Source of the DNA: Desulfobacteraceae bacterium
GTDB lineage: Bacteria; Desulfobacterota; Desulfobacteria; Desulfobacterales; Desulfosarcinaceae
Assembly (NCBI GenBank): GCA_003599575.1
Contig: QZKV01000042.1
Location: 1-64,000, forward strand
Direction: 5' to 3'
Length of the DNA: 64,000 nt
The first letter of the stretch is position 1. Every line of letters starts with the position of its first letter. The notes under the pieces are model-generated. The model did no database searches. It was not told where the DNA came from and worked only from the letters and a program-made list of their open reading frames with translations. This document shows, one piece after another, positions 16,923 to 25,936 of this stretch. Made by a program: the position numbers and the translations under genes.

Positions 16923-17271
16923 AGAAACGATATCCGGCCGCGAAACCGAGGCGCGCGTGCTGACACAGGCGGCACTCAAGCTTAGCGAATGCCAAAAAAA
17001 TTGGGATGCACCGGACCGCAACAATCGCCTGGACGAAGCCCTGCGCTACAACCAGCGCATCTGGAGTATTTTTCAGGTCGAAGCCGGCAAGCAGGACAAC
17101 CCCCTGCCATCTCAACTCAAGCGCAATATCCTCATGCTCAGCCGCTTCATCGATCGCAGGGTTTTCGATATCATGGCATTTCCTTCCCCGGATAAGTTGA
17201 ACATGATCATCAGGATCAACCAGAATATCGCTGCCGGTTTACGCGGCTCACCTTCAGGCCCGACCGATTAA
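16882..17271 (+). CDS. flaF: Flagellin regulator/chaperone FlaF
   Basis: Partner of FlbT; in Alphaproteobacteria FlaF promotes flagellin translation or secretion. The 129-aa protein has HNALKAYQTVHRETISGRET, EARVLTQAALKLSEC, RLDEALRYNQRIWSIFQVEA and NPLPSQLKRNILMLSRFIDR, matching the FlaF pattern including the LDEAL.YN..IW.if core. The start is GTG at 16882 with AGGAGG eight nt upstream, inside the end of flbT. It closes the flagellin unit. Confidence 0.9.
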   Translation: MQHNALKAYQTVHRETISGRETEARVLTQAALKLSECQKNWDAPDRNNRLDEALRYNQRIWSIFQVEAGKQDNPLPSQLKRNILMLSRFIDRRVFDIMAFPSPDKLNMIIRINQNIAAGLRGSPSGPTD

Positions 17272-17280
17272 AAAATCCAA

Positions 17281-17306
17281 GCCGCCGGCAGACACTTGCC
17301 GGCGGC
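17281..17306 (+). terminator. Hairpin after flaF
   Basis: GCCGCCGGCA (17281-17290) and TGCCGGCGGC (17297-17306) form a perfect 10-bp stem with a 6-nt loop, ten nt after the flaF stop. A-rich sequence lies on both sides, so on the plus strand no T-run follows. It most likely ends or separates the flagellin transcript from the sigma-54-driven unit that starts about 85 nt further on. Confidence 0.6.
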
Positions 17307-17362
17307 AAAAACCCTCTCCTTCGGGCGTGATGACTTACATGCGTTCCCGCAACACCCCCCCT

Positions 17363-17378
17363 TGGCACCTTTTTTGCT
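17363..17378 (+). promoter_or_regulatory. Sigma-54 (-24/-12) promoter for the glycosylation genes
   Basis: TGGCACC-TTTT-TTGCT, with TGGCAC and TTGC fully conserved and correct spacing. Transcription should start near 17389, about 30 nt before the first TPR-glycosyltransferase gene. This ties the plus-strand glycosyltransferase genes to the same kind of promoter used by the flagellar regulators. Confidence 0.8.
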
Positions 17379-17417
17379 GATTAACCACTTGGTCGAGGTG
17401 TTGATTTTAAGCAGCCA

Positions 17418-19475
17418 ATGAAGGGAAGGAATCAAAGGGTGGCGGATCGGACCAAAAATGCGCTTGCGGACAAAGCATATTTATCCAAGGACAACCCTCT
17501 TGCGGAACAAAACGACGGCTTGCGCGCTGTTGAGAAGCACCAGCACGCGTTGCTTATGGAACCCCCCTCATGGGAAACGCAGTATAATTGCGGGGTGGCA
17601 GCGCACCACGATGGGAAGTTAAACCAGGCTGTCTTGCATTACGCCGCGGCCATCCGTCATAACCCGGCTTTGGCGGAGGCGCACTTCAACATGGCGCACG
17701 CCTTATCGGAACTGAACCGTTTTGCCGAAGCCGAAGCAGCCTACAAAACAGTGCTCGACCTGCAGCCGTCCAATGCGGCCGCAGCCTACAATCTGGGCCT
17801 TCTATACCAATCCGCTGGTCGGTATGCCCAAGCGATAAATGCCTTTCAGCAGTCATTGAAGCTACAACCCGATCATGCGCGGGCCCTGAACAACATCGGT
17901 GTGATCTGGCGTGCGCAAGACAAACTGGGCCGGGCGCGTGTCTGCTTTGAAAGGGCCTTGAACATCGACCCCAATCTTGTCGAAGCACTGTATAATCTCG
18001 GCATTACATTGCATCGATCCGATGAATTTGCAAGCGCCCAGGCGTTCTACCGACAGGCCTTGTTTCTGAAACCCGATTATGCGCCGGCACGCTGGCTCCA
18101 TAAGCTGGGGCTGCCCATGCTGTACGCCAGCGAAGCTGAGATCCATGCGCAGCGCAACCGCTTTACCGAAAATCTGAACGAACTGATCGAAAATACGCCC
18201 CTGCATACGCCGGAAGAAAAGCGCCACGCTCTGGAGGGGATCTCCGCCTCGACCAATTTTTTTCTTCAATACCAGGGCATGGATGATCTGGAGCTTCAAA
18301 AAAAATACGGCCATTTCGTGGCCGCGGTGATGGCCGCCAATTACCCCCGCTGGTCGAGCCCCCGGCCAATACCACGGCCGACGGCCGCAGGCAGCAGGAT
18401 CCGTCTCGGTTATGTCTCTTCCTGCATGTATGCGCATACCATCGGTATTTTTCTGATGGGCTGGCTGGAAAAAAGCGACCGCCGGGATTTTGAAATCTTT
18501 TGCTATCACCTGGGGGATCGCACGGATCCGATGACCGCGCAATTGCGCGGCCTTGCCGATCACTTTTTCCACTTCCCCCACAATGTGGCGGCTGCGGCCG
18601 CCCAGATCGAATCCGACAACCTGCATATCCTGGTGCATACCGATATCGGGATGAACCCGGTTACGCTTCTTCTGGCCGGACTTCGCCTGGCGCCGGTACA
18701 GTGCAAGGGTTGGGGCCATCCGGTCACGACCGGCCTGCCGACCATCGATTACTACCTGAGCAGCGACATGATGGAACCCGATCAGGCCGAGCGCTTTTAT
18801 TCGGAGAAATTGATCCGTCTGCCCAACCTGGCGCTGAACTACACCCCGCCGCCTTTGCCGGGTACACCCAAGACAAAAGGGCAGTTCGGGATTCCGCATG
18901 GCCGGGTGATGTATTTATCAACCCAATCCTTGTTCAAATACCTGCCCCAACACGATGACATCTATCCGCGGATTGCCCGGGAAGTCCCGGATGCCCTTTT
19001 TGTGTTCATCGCCCACGGCAACGCCGGGGTGACAGGGAAATTGAAGCGACGCCTTTCTCAAGCGTTCGAAAAAGAGGGCGCCCGGGCGGAATTGATTTTC
19101 GTGCCCCGTTTGACCCATGCGGATTTTCTCGGCTTGAATCTGGCCGCGGACGTCCTCTTGGACACCCTGGAGTGGTCCGGGGGAAAAACCACCTTGGAGG
19201 CCATCGCCTGCGACCTGCCGGTGGTGACCTGCCCGGGCCGGTTCATGCGCGGCCGTCACGCCTATGCTTTCTTAAAGCGCATGGGGCTGAAGGAAACGAT
19301 GGCGGTCGACAAAGACGAATATGTCCGCATCGCGGTACACCTTGGCAGGGATGCGCTGTTCAGGACGCAGGTGCGCGACCGAATCCGCCGCACCAAATCG
19401 ATGCTGTTCAACGACGCAAGCGTCGTTCAGGCCTTGGAAGCGTTCTATCGAAGAGTTTGCGCTTCCGGCATTTAG
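17418..19475 (+). CDS. TPR-containing GT41 (SPINDLY/O-GlcNAc transferase-like) glycosyltransferase
   Basis: Probable cytoplasmic protein O-glycosyltransferase. 685 aa. Residues about 50-225 hold five to six TPR units (for example NPALAEAHFNMAHALSELNR, NAAAAYNLGLLYQSAGRYAQ), the substrate-recognition superhelix. Residues about 320-680 form the GT-B catalytic part with IRLGYVSSCMYAHTIGIF, QCKGWGHPVTTGLPTIDYYL, YLSTQSLFKYLP and the nucleotide-binding DTLEWSGGKTTLEAIACDLP. One His of the usual SSDFxxHxxxH motif is replaced (AHTIGIF), unlike the other two GT41 proteins in the window. The ATG at 17418 lacks a ribosome site; GTG 17439 after GGGAAGGAA is a possible start. First gene behind a sigma-54 promoter, so flagellin is the likely acceptor (inference). 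Confidence 0.88.
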   Translation: MKGRNQRVADRTKNALADKAYLSKDNPLAEQNDGLRAVEKHQHALLMEPPSWETQYNCGVAAHHDGKLNQAVLHYAAAIRHNPALAEAHFNMAHALSELNRFAEAEAAYKTVLDLQPSNAAAAYNLGLLYQSAGRYAQAINAFQQSLKLQPDHARALNNIGVIWRAQDKLGRARVCFERALNIDPNLVEALYNLGITLHRSDEFASAQAFYRQALFLKPDYAPARWLHKLGLPMLYASEAEIHAQRNRFTENLNELIENTPLHTPEEKRHALEGISASTNFFLQYQGMDDLELQKKYGHFVAAVMAANYPRWSSPRPIPRPTAAGSRIRLGYVSSCMYAHTIGIFLMGWLEKSDRRDFEIFCYHLGDRTDPMTAQLRGLADHFFHFPHNVAAAAAQIESDNLHILVHTDIGMNPVTLLLAGLRLAPVQCKGWGHPVTTGLPTIDYYLSSDMMEPDQAERFYSEKLIRLPNLALNYTPPPLPGTPKTKGQFGIPHGRVMYLSTQSLFKYLPQHDDIYPRIAREVPDALFVFIAHGNAGVTGKLKRRLSQAFEKEGARAELIFVPRLTHADFLGLNLAADVLLDTLEWSGGKTTLEAIACDLPVVTCPGRFMRGRHAYAFLKRMGLKETMAVDKDEYVRIAVHLGRDALFRTQVRDRIRRTKSMLFNDASVVQALEAFYRRVCASGI

Positions 19476-19672
19476 GGCAGTTATGGCGGAGAGTTCGGCA
19501 AGCGCCGGGACTCGCGCAGTGGGCAGAGCATGATGCAAATGAAATCGGAAAGGGTGCTTGAATCGGCAAACCTCTCTTATAAGAAAAGAATTGACCTTCA
19601 CCAAGGCAAAGAGCGCTGGAAAATCGAACCGGCGATCTTTGGAACCTTGCCCAGAGCAGATTGGTCTATGCA

Positions 19673-21742
19673 ATGATCTCGAAAAAGGTTGCTGCGCGCG
19701 CTTCAGCGCCATTGGGAGGAAAAACGATCTGCACACACGACGGCACGGCGCCGGGCGGTCCCGGCCGCTGGGAAACCCTTTTTGAGCAAGCCTTTGTCCT
19801 GCATGCGGAGGGACGTCTGCAGGAGGCTTTGGACGCTTATCGAGAAGCATTGCAAAGCCAACCCGGTCTTTACCAGGCTTTCTTCAACCAGGGGCTGATC
19901 TACCTGCAACTGAATCAACCCGAGCAGGCCGTCAGCTGCTATCAAAAAGGAGTGGCGCTCAACAACAGCCATCATGAGGCTTTTTTCAACCTCGCCCAGG
20001 CGTGTGAACGGGCCGGTGATCCCGACGGCGCCGTCGCAGCCTACCGGCAGGCCCTGCAGCGACGCGCCCAATACTTCGAAGCCGCCTATAACCTGGGCTG
20101 CCTGCACCTGAACAGGGCTGACCCGCAGGAGGCCTCCGGCTGGCTCGAACGTGCGGTCGCGCTCAATCCGAAACACGCGGCGGCCCGCAACAACCTCGGG
20201 CAGGCCTATGCCGCTTTGAACCAGCCGGAAAAGGCGGAACGATGTTATGCCGCAGCCCATGCCCTGGATCCCGGCCTCCTGGCAGCCGCCTGCAACCTGG
20301 CGCAACTGCGCCAAACCCAGAACCGCCTCGAAGAGGCTGTCGACGTGTATCGCCGGACCCTCGCTGCCAACCCGCAGCAGGCGACCAGCGCATTGAACAA
20401 TCTGGGCAACATCTACAGAGACATGGGACGGTATGCGGCGGCCCTGGAATGCTACCGCGGGGTCGTGGCGCGGGCTCCCGATCTTGCGGAAGGCCATTAC
20501 AACCTGGGAAGCGCATTGCGCCAGAGCGAAGCGTACGAAGAAGCATTGATCCACCTGTGGCGCGCTGTCCAACTGCGACCCGATTACGCCGAGGCCTGGA
20601 ACAACCTGGCTTTGACCTGCAAAAACATCGGCGATCTGGACCGGGCCCTGACCTGCTTCGACCGGGCCGTTCGGCTCGCGCCCGACATGGCCGTCGCCCG
20701 CTGGAACCGTTCTTTCGTGCATCTGCTCAAAAACAATTATGCGGCCGGATGGGCCGATTTCGAATGGCGCTTCCGCATGCCCCAACGGAAACAGATTTAT
20801 CCCTTTCATCTGACCGGAACACGCTGGAGCGGACAACCGCTCCCGGATGCGGCCATTCTGGTCCATGACGAACAGGGCTTGGGCGATACGATTCAATTTG
20901 TGCGCTACCTGCCGCTGGTCCAAGCGCGTTGCCGCGAGGTCATCTTGGAAACCCGGTCCGAACTGGCGGCGGTATTGCGGCCGTGTGCGGGAGTCGCCCG
21001 GATCATCGTGCGCTCGACGGACGGCCATCCGGCCGCGGACTATGATTTTCACGTGCCCTTGATGAGCCTGCCGGCTGTTTTTCAAACCACCCCCCAGACC
21101 ATCCCCGGCACAGTGCCCTACCTTGGCGCCGAGCGGCACAGGATCGATGAGTGGCGCGCAAAGCTGAAACGGCCGGCTGCCGGGATCAGGATCGGCCTGG
21201 TGTGGTCCGGTCGCCCCCAGCATACCAACGACCGCAACCGGTCATGCGCCTTGACTGACCTGATGCCGTTGCTGCAGTTGCCGGGGGTGCGCTTTTATGG
21301 ATTACAGAAGGGGCCGGGCGCCGATCAGGTTCGCGGTTTGCCGGCCGGCATCGATTTTACGGATCTGGGCCGGGAGCTCAACGATTTCAGCGACACGGCG
21401 GCGGTGCTGGCCAACCTGGATCTGGTGATCAGCGTCGATACGGCCGTCGTCCATCTGGCCGGCGCCATGGGCAGACCGGTCTGGGTCTTGATTCCCTTCA
21501 TTCCCGACTGGCGCTGGGCCATGACGGGCGAAACGACCCCCTGGTATCCGAGCATGCGCCTCTTTCGCCAGACCCGGCCCAAGGACTGGGCCGGCGTGGT
21601 CGAGCGGATGCGACGGGTTTTGGAGGAAGCTATAAGGGTGTATTTTCAAGAGTCGCAACCATTTTCAATCAGGCCGCAAGGAGGCAAAATTGCCGACCAG
21701 TCCCTATGTACACATTCAGACGTTTGTCAATTATCTGATTGA
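19673..21742 (+). CDS. TPR protein with GT9-like (heptosyltransferase-fold) C-terminal domain
   Basis: About 689 aa. The N-terminal two thirds is a long TPR array (about nine units, residues 35-370, for example HHEAFFNLAQACERAGDPDG and TSALNNLGNIYRDMGRYAAA). After the linker GWADFEWRFRMPQRKQIYPF comes a GT-B module with ILVHDEQGLGDTIQFVRYLP, IRIGLVWSGRPQHTNDRNRS and the nucleotide-sugar-binding ISVDTAVVHLAGAMGRPVWV, typical of GT9-like TPR glycosyltransferases. Probably cytoplasmic; acceptor unknown, flagellin suspected. The frame opens at TTG 19661; ATG 19673 is preferred, but no strong ribosome site exists for either. The last 53 nt overlap the following methyltransferase gene. Closely related to each half of the 1024-aa protein at 41495-44569. 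Confidence 0.85.
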   Translation: MISKKVAARASAPLGGKTICTHDGTAPGGPGRWETLFEQAFVLHAEGRLQEALDAYREALQSQPGLYQAFFNQGLIYLQLNQPEQAVSCYQKGVALNNSHHEAFFNLAQACERAGDPDGAVAAYRQALQRRAQYFEAAYNLGCLHLNRADPQEASGWLERAVALNPKHAAARNNLGQAYAALNQPEKAERCYAAAHALDPGLLAAACNLAQLRQTQNRLEEAVDVYRRTLAANPQQATSALNNLGNIYRDMGRYAAALECYRGVVARAPDLAEGHYNLGSALRQSEAYEEALIHLWRAVQLRPDYAEAWNNLALTCKNIGDLDRALTCFDRAVRLAPDMAVARWNRSFVHLLKNNYAAGWADFEWRFRMPQRKQIYPFHLTGTRWSGQPLPDAAILVHDEQGLGDTIQFVRYLPLVQARCREVILETRSELAAVLRPCAGVARIIVRSTDGHPAADYDFHVPLMSLPAVFQTTPQTIPGTVPYLGAERHRIDEWRAKLKRPAAGIRIGLVWSGRPQHTNDRNRSCALTDLMPLLQLPGVRFYGLQKGPGADQVRGLPAGIDFTDLGRELNDFSDTAAVLANLDLVISVDTAVVHLAGAMGRPVWVLIPFIPDWRWAMTGETTPWYPSMRLFRQTRPKDWAGVVERMRRVLEEAIRVYFQESQPFSIRPQGGKIADQSLCTHSDVCQLSD

Positions 21743-22316
21743 GACACGCCCCTCCTCTATTCTTGATATCGGCTTGGGGAACGGCAAACTCGGATTCATA
21801 GCCCGGGACCTGCTGGACGTGATGCTCGGAGAGCGCTATCGCCGGGAGCAGTGGCAGGTCCGCATCGACGGCATCGAGGTGTTCGAGGACTATATCCAGC
21901 ATCATCAACGGGATATTTACGATCATATCTACATCGGCGATGCGTTCGAACTGATCACCCAGGTCGAATCGTACGAAATGATATTCGTCGGCGATGTGCT
22001 GGAACACTTCGAAAAAGCAAAAGCATGGCAATTTCTGGACCGCTGCATCAGCTGCTGCACCGGTCACCTGATCGTCAATATTCCCCTGGGCCCGGAATGG
22101 CGACAACCCGAAATTTACGGCAACCCCTATGAACGCCATCGCTCGGTCTGGAACTGGCCGGATTTTGAACCTTTTACCTATAAATATAAATTCTTCGACA
22201 TCTATCCGGGCACTTATTCAACGCTCTTGATTCGCAAGGATGATTACATTGCCTATAAAGTCGGCCGGTTCCATTCAGATGTTCAATCAACGCACCAACG
22301 CCATTGCAAGATATGA
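21690..22316 (+). CDS. Class I SAM-dependent methyltransferase
   Basis: 208 aa with the motif I sequence SSILDIGLGNGKLGFIARDL near residues 22-41 and an acidic residue ending beta-2 (RIDGIEVFEDYI), then YEMIFVGDVLEHFEKAKAWQ (motif with the D.lEH pattern of Methyltransf_11/23 proteins). The start is TTG at 21690: a perfect AAGGAGG lies five nt upstream and no better start exists, so the gene overlaps the preceding one by 53 nt. It probably methylates a glycan or a sugar nucleotide; the substrate cannot be read from sequence. Confidence 0.82.
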   Translation: MPTSPYVHIQTFVNYLIETRPSSILDIGLGNGKLGFIARDLLDVMLGERYRREQWQVRIDGIEVFEDYIQHHQRDIYDHIYIGDAFELITQVESYEMIFVGDVLEHFEKAKAWQFLDRCISCCTGHLIVNIPLGPEWRQPEIYGNPYERHRSVWNWPDFEPFTYKYKFFDIYPGTYSTLLIRKDDYIAYKVGRFHSDVQSTHQRHCKI

Positions 22317-22623
22317 TTTTCTCTTGGAAAAAGAGCCCCCCGGCCAGGGAATGCCACTGCTTAGGACAGTTGCCCACTCCAACAACCCCAGCATTGTACG
22401 CACATCCAAACTTCGCGACGAGTGGCTGCCAGTCTGTTTGAATGACCCTTTTTATGTCCGCCGGGATTTAAGAGCCACCGCTTACGGCATAGAAGAGCCT
22501 TTGTTCAAAATGCATATACAGGATGTTCACGCTGCAGGCTTTCAAAAAGCCCATGACCGCTGGGGAACCTACCTGTTCGGTCACATCGGCGACGCGGCGC
22601 GGATCATCCATCTTGGGGAATAG
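22279..22623 (+). CDS. Unrecognised 114-aa protein in the glycosylation operon
   Basis: Starts at ATG 22279, overlapping the end of the methyltransferase gene by 38 nt; the frame opens at 22240. It contains LRDEWLPVCLNDPFYVRRDL and HIQDVHAAGFQKAHDRWGTY, without a motif I can assign. It could be a small accessory protein or a remnant of a larger transferase. No membrane segment or signal peptide. The ribosome site is weak. Confidence 0.5.
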   Translation: MFNQRTNAIARYDFLLEKEPPGQGMPLLRTVAHSNNPSIVRTSKLRDEWLPVCLNDPFYVRRDLRATAYGIEEPLFKMHIQDVHAAGFQKAHDRWGTYLFGHIGDAARIIHLGE

Positions 22624-22694
22624 AACTGGTGGCTATTTGCAGGCAAGTGGCCGTCGCAAGGGAAAATTTATGTATTGATAAATCAGGAGGGGAA

Positions 22695-23342
22695 ATGAGT
22701 GCCGTCAACCATGCCGTATCCATCAACGATCCTTTCTACTTTCCCGATCCGGTTGAAGAAGCGCTGGAGGATTATGAGTATTTCGGCTGTTCCATGCAGC
22801 AAAACCGTTATGCATTGCCGGCAATATCCATACTGCTCGAATGCAGCCGCCCGGCGAGAATGATCGAACTGGGAACACGTCATGGCGGATTAACCATATT
22901 TTTGGGTATTTACTCCAAAAACACTCAAGTTCCGCTGCATACATTCGATATCGAAGACCGGATCAAATACAAGGATTACTTCGAATTCCTGGGCATCCAA
23001 TATCACATTTGCGACATCTTCAGCCCCGATCACAACAAATTCATCACGCAGTTGATTCAATCGCCCCAGCGAACCATCTTGTTTTGCGATGCCTTAAAGA
23101 TAAAAGATTTCAACACTTACGCCGATACACTGAAACCTGGGGATATCATTCTGGTGCATGACTATGCCCGTGACCAGAAGGATTATCAGCGCATGCGCAA
23201 ACAGCGCATCTGGTGGACATGCGAAATCGAGTATCAAAACATAGCCGACGCCTGCCGCCGAAATAATCTTGAACCGCTCTTCGCGGATATGTTTCGAACA
23301 GGCGCCTGGGGATGCTTTCTCAAAATGCCCCAACAAAGTTAA
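22695..23342 (+). CDS. SAM-methyltransferase-like protein (CmcI/cephalosporin-hydroxylase-like)
   Basis: 215 aa from ATG 22695, which has AGGAGGGG three to eight nt upstream; the frame opens at 22629. It has RMIELGTRHGGLTIFLGIYS (motif I-like), HTFDIEDRIKYKDYF and GDIILVHDYARDQKDYQR, features of the Rossmann-fold family that includes CmcI-type methyltransferases. Last plus-strand gene of this block; the next gene is convergent and starts its stop codon 38 nt away. Probably modifies a sugar; substrate unknown. Confidence 0.7.
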   Translation: MSAVNHAVSINDPFYFPDPVEEALEDYEYFGCSMQQNRYALPAISILLECSRPARMIELGTRHGGLTIFLGIYSKNTQVPLHTFDIEDRIKYKDYFEFLGIQYHICDIFSPDHNKFITQLIQSPQRTILFCDALKIKDFNTYADTLKPGDIILVHDYARDQKDYQRMRKQRIWWTCEIEYQNIADACRRNNLEPLFADMFRTGAWGCFLKMPQQS

Positions 23343-23380
23343 GCTTCTAACTTGCCGGAAAAAATTGTCGCGCATCCAAT

Positions 23381-25219
23381 CTATAACGAACAACGCCAGC
23401 CGACTTCGGCTGCAACCCGTCCCAAAAACTGCCGCGCCCGGGCCGTGGCGGTGTGATGGCGCAGGAAATGGGCATGGCCGGCCGCCGCGATCCGCGCCGT
23501 TTCATCGGGCCTTTCCAGATAGTACGCCAGCTTGGCCGCCAAATCGGGCAGATCGTCAAAAAAAGCAGCTGAAACGCCGTCCACAAAATTGAAGGGAATC
23601 AGAATGGGCGGCCGTTCGGCCAACAGCATCACCCCATTGGCCGGCAACTCCCAGTAGCGCACCGTATCAAAACCGCACCCGAAAAAGCTGAGCCCGATAC
23701 GACTCGAGCTCAGTTTGCTGCGGTAGACCGTTTGTTCGTAGCGGCGATCCAGGCAGCATCGGGCCACCTGCTCCAAGTAGGGGATGTAAAGCGGCCGCAA
23801 GCCGTATTCTTTTTTGCCGGCCCAGAAAAATCGTTCCGTTTTCGGTGACCCCGTCGCCGCCAGGCTTTCCGGATACCCAAAGGGCAATGGATGGGTGTTG
23901 TCCCCGTAGGCCACGCCGGCCAGCATTTCGCGCTTGAAAATAAGGTCGAATTTCTCCCGGCCGATGTAGCCCAGCACTTTGCCCAGCGGCGTGTAACAAT
24001 CGTCCCAGGTATCGTACAAAACCACGGGTACATGCGGTGCGGCGCTCATCAGCCGGCGCACCGCCTCACAGTGCGTCATCTGGACCACATCGGCGTACAC
24101 GATCAGATCAAAGCGGCCTTGCCGCAACTGGGTCGCCAGTTCTTCCGCGGGAATGGGCCCACCCGGATAATCGAACACGCAAGGATAGCCGGCCGCCGAT
24201 GCCCGGTTGAGGCCGTGTAAGGTCGGTTTCCAGGGATATTCGATCACATTTTGTTTGCCCAGGATGTTGCACAAACCGTGATACAAAATATCCAGCCCGT
24301 AATCGGAATGGTCGTGGGTGATGATCAAAATGCGCGGCGCGGGCCGCTGGTCGTTCCACATGGCCGGGGCCGGCGGCGCAGGTGTCGGAAGGCAAGGTTT
24401 GCTGCCAGTACCGTGCTCAAGCTCAGATAAAAAATGCTTGTTCTGATCGTCCGGACACATCCGCTCGATGGAGCGCAATACCCGCGCGGCCATGTCGGTG
24501 CGCCCCAGGTAGGACCAGAAGGATGCATGAATGCGGTAGGATTCCGGCACGAGCGGGTCAATGGCCGTGACCTGGGCAAACTCCCGCCTTTCTTTGCTGA
24601 AAAGCGCATGGGGCGGATCCTGTCCTTGGCGCATGATCTGCCATTGAAAATAGTGATTCTGTTTTTCGACGGACAGGCACGTCAAATGAGCGCCCCCGGT
24701 GATTTGCTCCGGGGGGATTTCATCAATCACGGCAATGGCACAATCAGGTCGTCCGGCATTCACCAGCAGCCGGGCGTGCAGCACCGGGTTATAATTGCGC
24801 TGCACCAGGGTGACCGCCCACAGCGGCTCATCAGCCAGACCGCCGTTCAATACGCCCGCATGATAGCGCATCAACTGGCAATGTGAGAGCATTTGATCCC
24901 ACACCGCTTCATCCCACGGCGACCGGTCCGTCCCTTTCAATAAAAGAGAAATCCTGCCGGCGGGGTCCAGAATCATCTGGGTTTGAAGGAGAAAACCGGT
25001 CAATTGGGAAGGCTCCCCCGGGCGCGTGGCGAACAGGATGCAATCGACGCCCTCCCTGATGATGTGATGGTTGAGTTGAAGCGTGCCTTGCTCCTGAAAC
25101 CATATTTTTTCGGGGCCGCATTCAAAATGCGACTTCAATGCCGGCGGCAGCGTACCGATGCGCAACAGACGCCGGACAAAGGATGGCACGACTTGAGTGG
25201 GTTCGATGGTCAAGGGCAC
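23381..25219 (-). CDS. CgeB-like glycosyltransferase with N-terminal extension
   Basis: 612 aa. Residues about 290-610 match CgeB/Glyco_trans_1_2-type GT-B proteins: ILIITHDHSDYGLDILYHGL at the N-lobe start, RIGLSFFGCGFDTVRYWELP, PPILIPFNFVDGVSAAFFDD and a C-terminal HFLRHHTATARARQFLGRV. This part resembles the protein at 29291-30244. Residues 1-280 are an extension with a TPR-like segment near 150-270 (LVNAGRPDCAIAVIDEIP, PESYRIHASFWSYLGRTDMA) but no assigned catalytic motif. Start ATG 25219 overlaps the FkbM methyltransferase stop by 10 nt. Last gene of the six-gene minus-strand operon. Confidence 0.8.
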   Translation of the reverse strand: MPLTIEPTQVVPSFVRRLLRIGTLPPALKSHFECGPEKIWFQEQGTLQLNHHIIREGVDCILFATRPGEPSQLTGFLLQTQMILDPAGRISLLLKGTDRSPWDEAVWDQMLSHCQLMRYHAGVLNGGLADEPLWAVTLVQRNYNPVLHARLLVNAGRPDCAIAVIDEIPPEQITGGAHLTCLSVEKQNHYFQWQIMRQGQDPPHALFSKERREFAQVTAIDPLVPESYRIHASFWSYLGRTDMAARVLRSIERMCPDDQNKHFLSELEHGTGSKPCLPTPAPPAPAMWNDQRPAPRILIITHDHSDYGLDILYHGLCNILGKQNVIEYPWKPTLHGLNRASAAGYPCVFDYPGGPIPAEELATQLRQGRFDLIVYADVVQMTHCEAVRRLMSAAPHVPVVLYDTWDDCYTPLGKVLGYIGREKFDLIFKREMLAGVAYGDNTHPLPFGYPESLAATGSPKTERFFWAGKKEYGLRPLYIPYLEQVARCCLDRRYEQTVYRSKLSSSRIGLSFFGCGFDTVRYWELPANGVMLLAERPPILIPFNFVDGVSAAFFDDLPDLAAKLAYYLERPDETARIAAAGHAHFLRHHTATARARQFLGRVAAEVGWRCSL

Positions 25220-25932
25220 AGCAATCTCCGGTTGATATACTTCAAGGTGCCGATTTCGGTGGTGGTGATATCGGCACCGAATAGATTGAAATCAGATAAG
25301 ATCCGATCAATGGCACGGCGATCTTGTTCGTTGTGATACTCCACCAGAATAAGCCCCACATAGCCGAGCCACGGCTGCAGGTTGTGCAGGATTTCGACTT
25401 CACACCCTTCGGTGTCGATTTTCAAAATATCGATATAGGTCAGGCCGATACGGGTGAAGGCCTCCTTGGCCGCGACAATGGTCACATCGGTACGATTGGA
25501 GGGATGGGATGGCGCAAGCTTGATGGAATTCTCGCCGGTGTTCATCGGATGAAGGGCCATTGAGACAATGGCGCTTTTGTCGCCCAATCCCAAGGGATGG
25601 ATATGAATGTCGGTTAATGGGTGGACATTGATTTTCAGCAATTCGAATGTGTGTGGCGCGGGTTCGAAACAATGAATGCTGCAATCAGGCCGTAACGATT
25701 TCAAGTAGAGCGCAAAGAGCCCGACATTGGCGCCGATATCCACGGCCACCAGCGGCTGCAAGGGCAAAAAGATGTGTGGGACACCATATTCATGCCGATT
25801 GAAGATACGATCCACACGAAACAGTTCGTTGCGCGGCAGGATGGCCGCCATATCGCCTTGGGGAGTTCGGATGTGGACCCGCGTCAAGGGCGAAGGATAG
25901 GTAAGGGTCCGATTTTCGACGGTTGGATGCAT
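25210..25932 (-). CDS. FkbM-family methyltransferase
   Basis: 240 aa. SAM-binding motif LVAVDIGANVGLFALYLKSL, then IHCFEPAPHTFELLKINVH, and the FkbM signature YIDILKIDTEGCEVEILHNL followed by LILVEYHNE. Catalyses O-methylation, most likely of a sugar hydroxyl. The start ATG 25932 lies four nt after the stop of the upstream sulfotransferase-glycosyltransferase gene; a TTG at 25956 is open but would overlap that gene. Sits inside the tightly packed minus-strand operon. Confidence 0.88.
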   Translation of the reverse strand: MHPTVENRTLTYPSPLTRVHIRTPQGDMAAILPRNELFRVDRIFNRHEYGVPHIFLPLQPLVAVDIGANVGLFALYLKSLRPDCSIHCFEPAPHTFELLKINVHPLTDIHIHPLGLGDKSAIVSMALHPMNTGENSIKLAPSHPSNRTDVTIVAAKEAFTRIGLTYIDILKIDTEGCEVEILHNLQPWLGYVGLILVEYHNEQDRRAIDRILSDFNLFGADITTTEIGTLKYINRRLLCP

Positions 25933-25936
25933 GGGG

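Noticed and set aside
19703-21223. Minus-strand open frame of 506 aa
   Set aside because: Antisense to the TPR-GT9-like gene; repeat-like composition comes from the TPR coding repeats.
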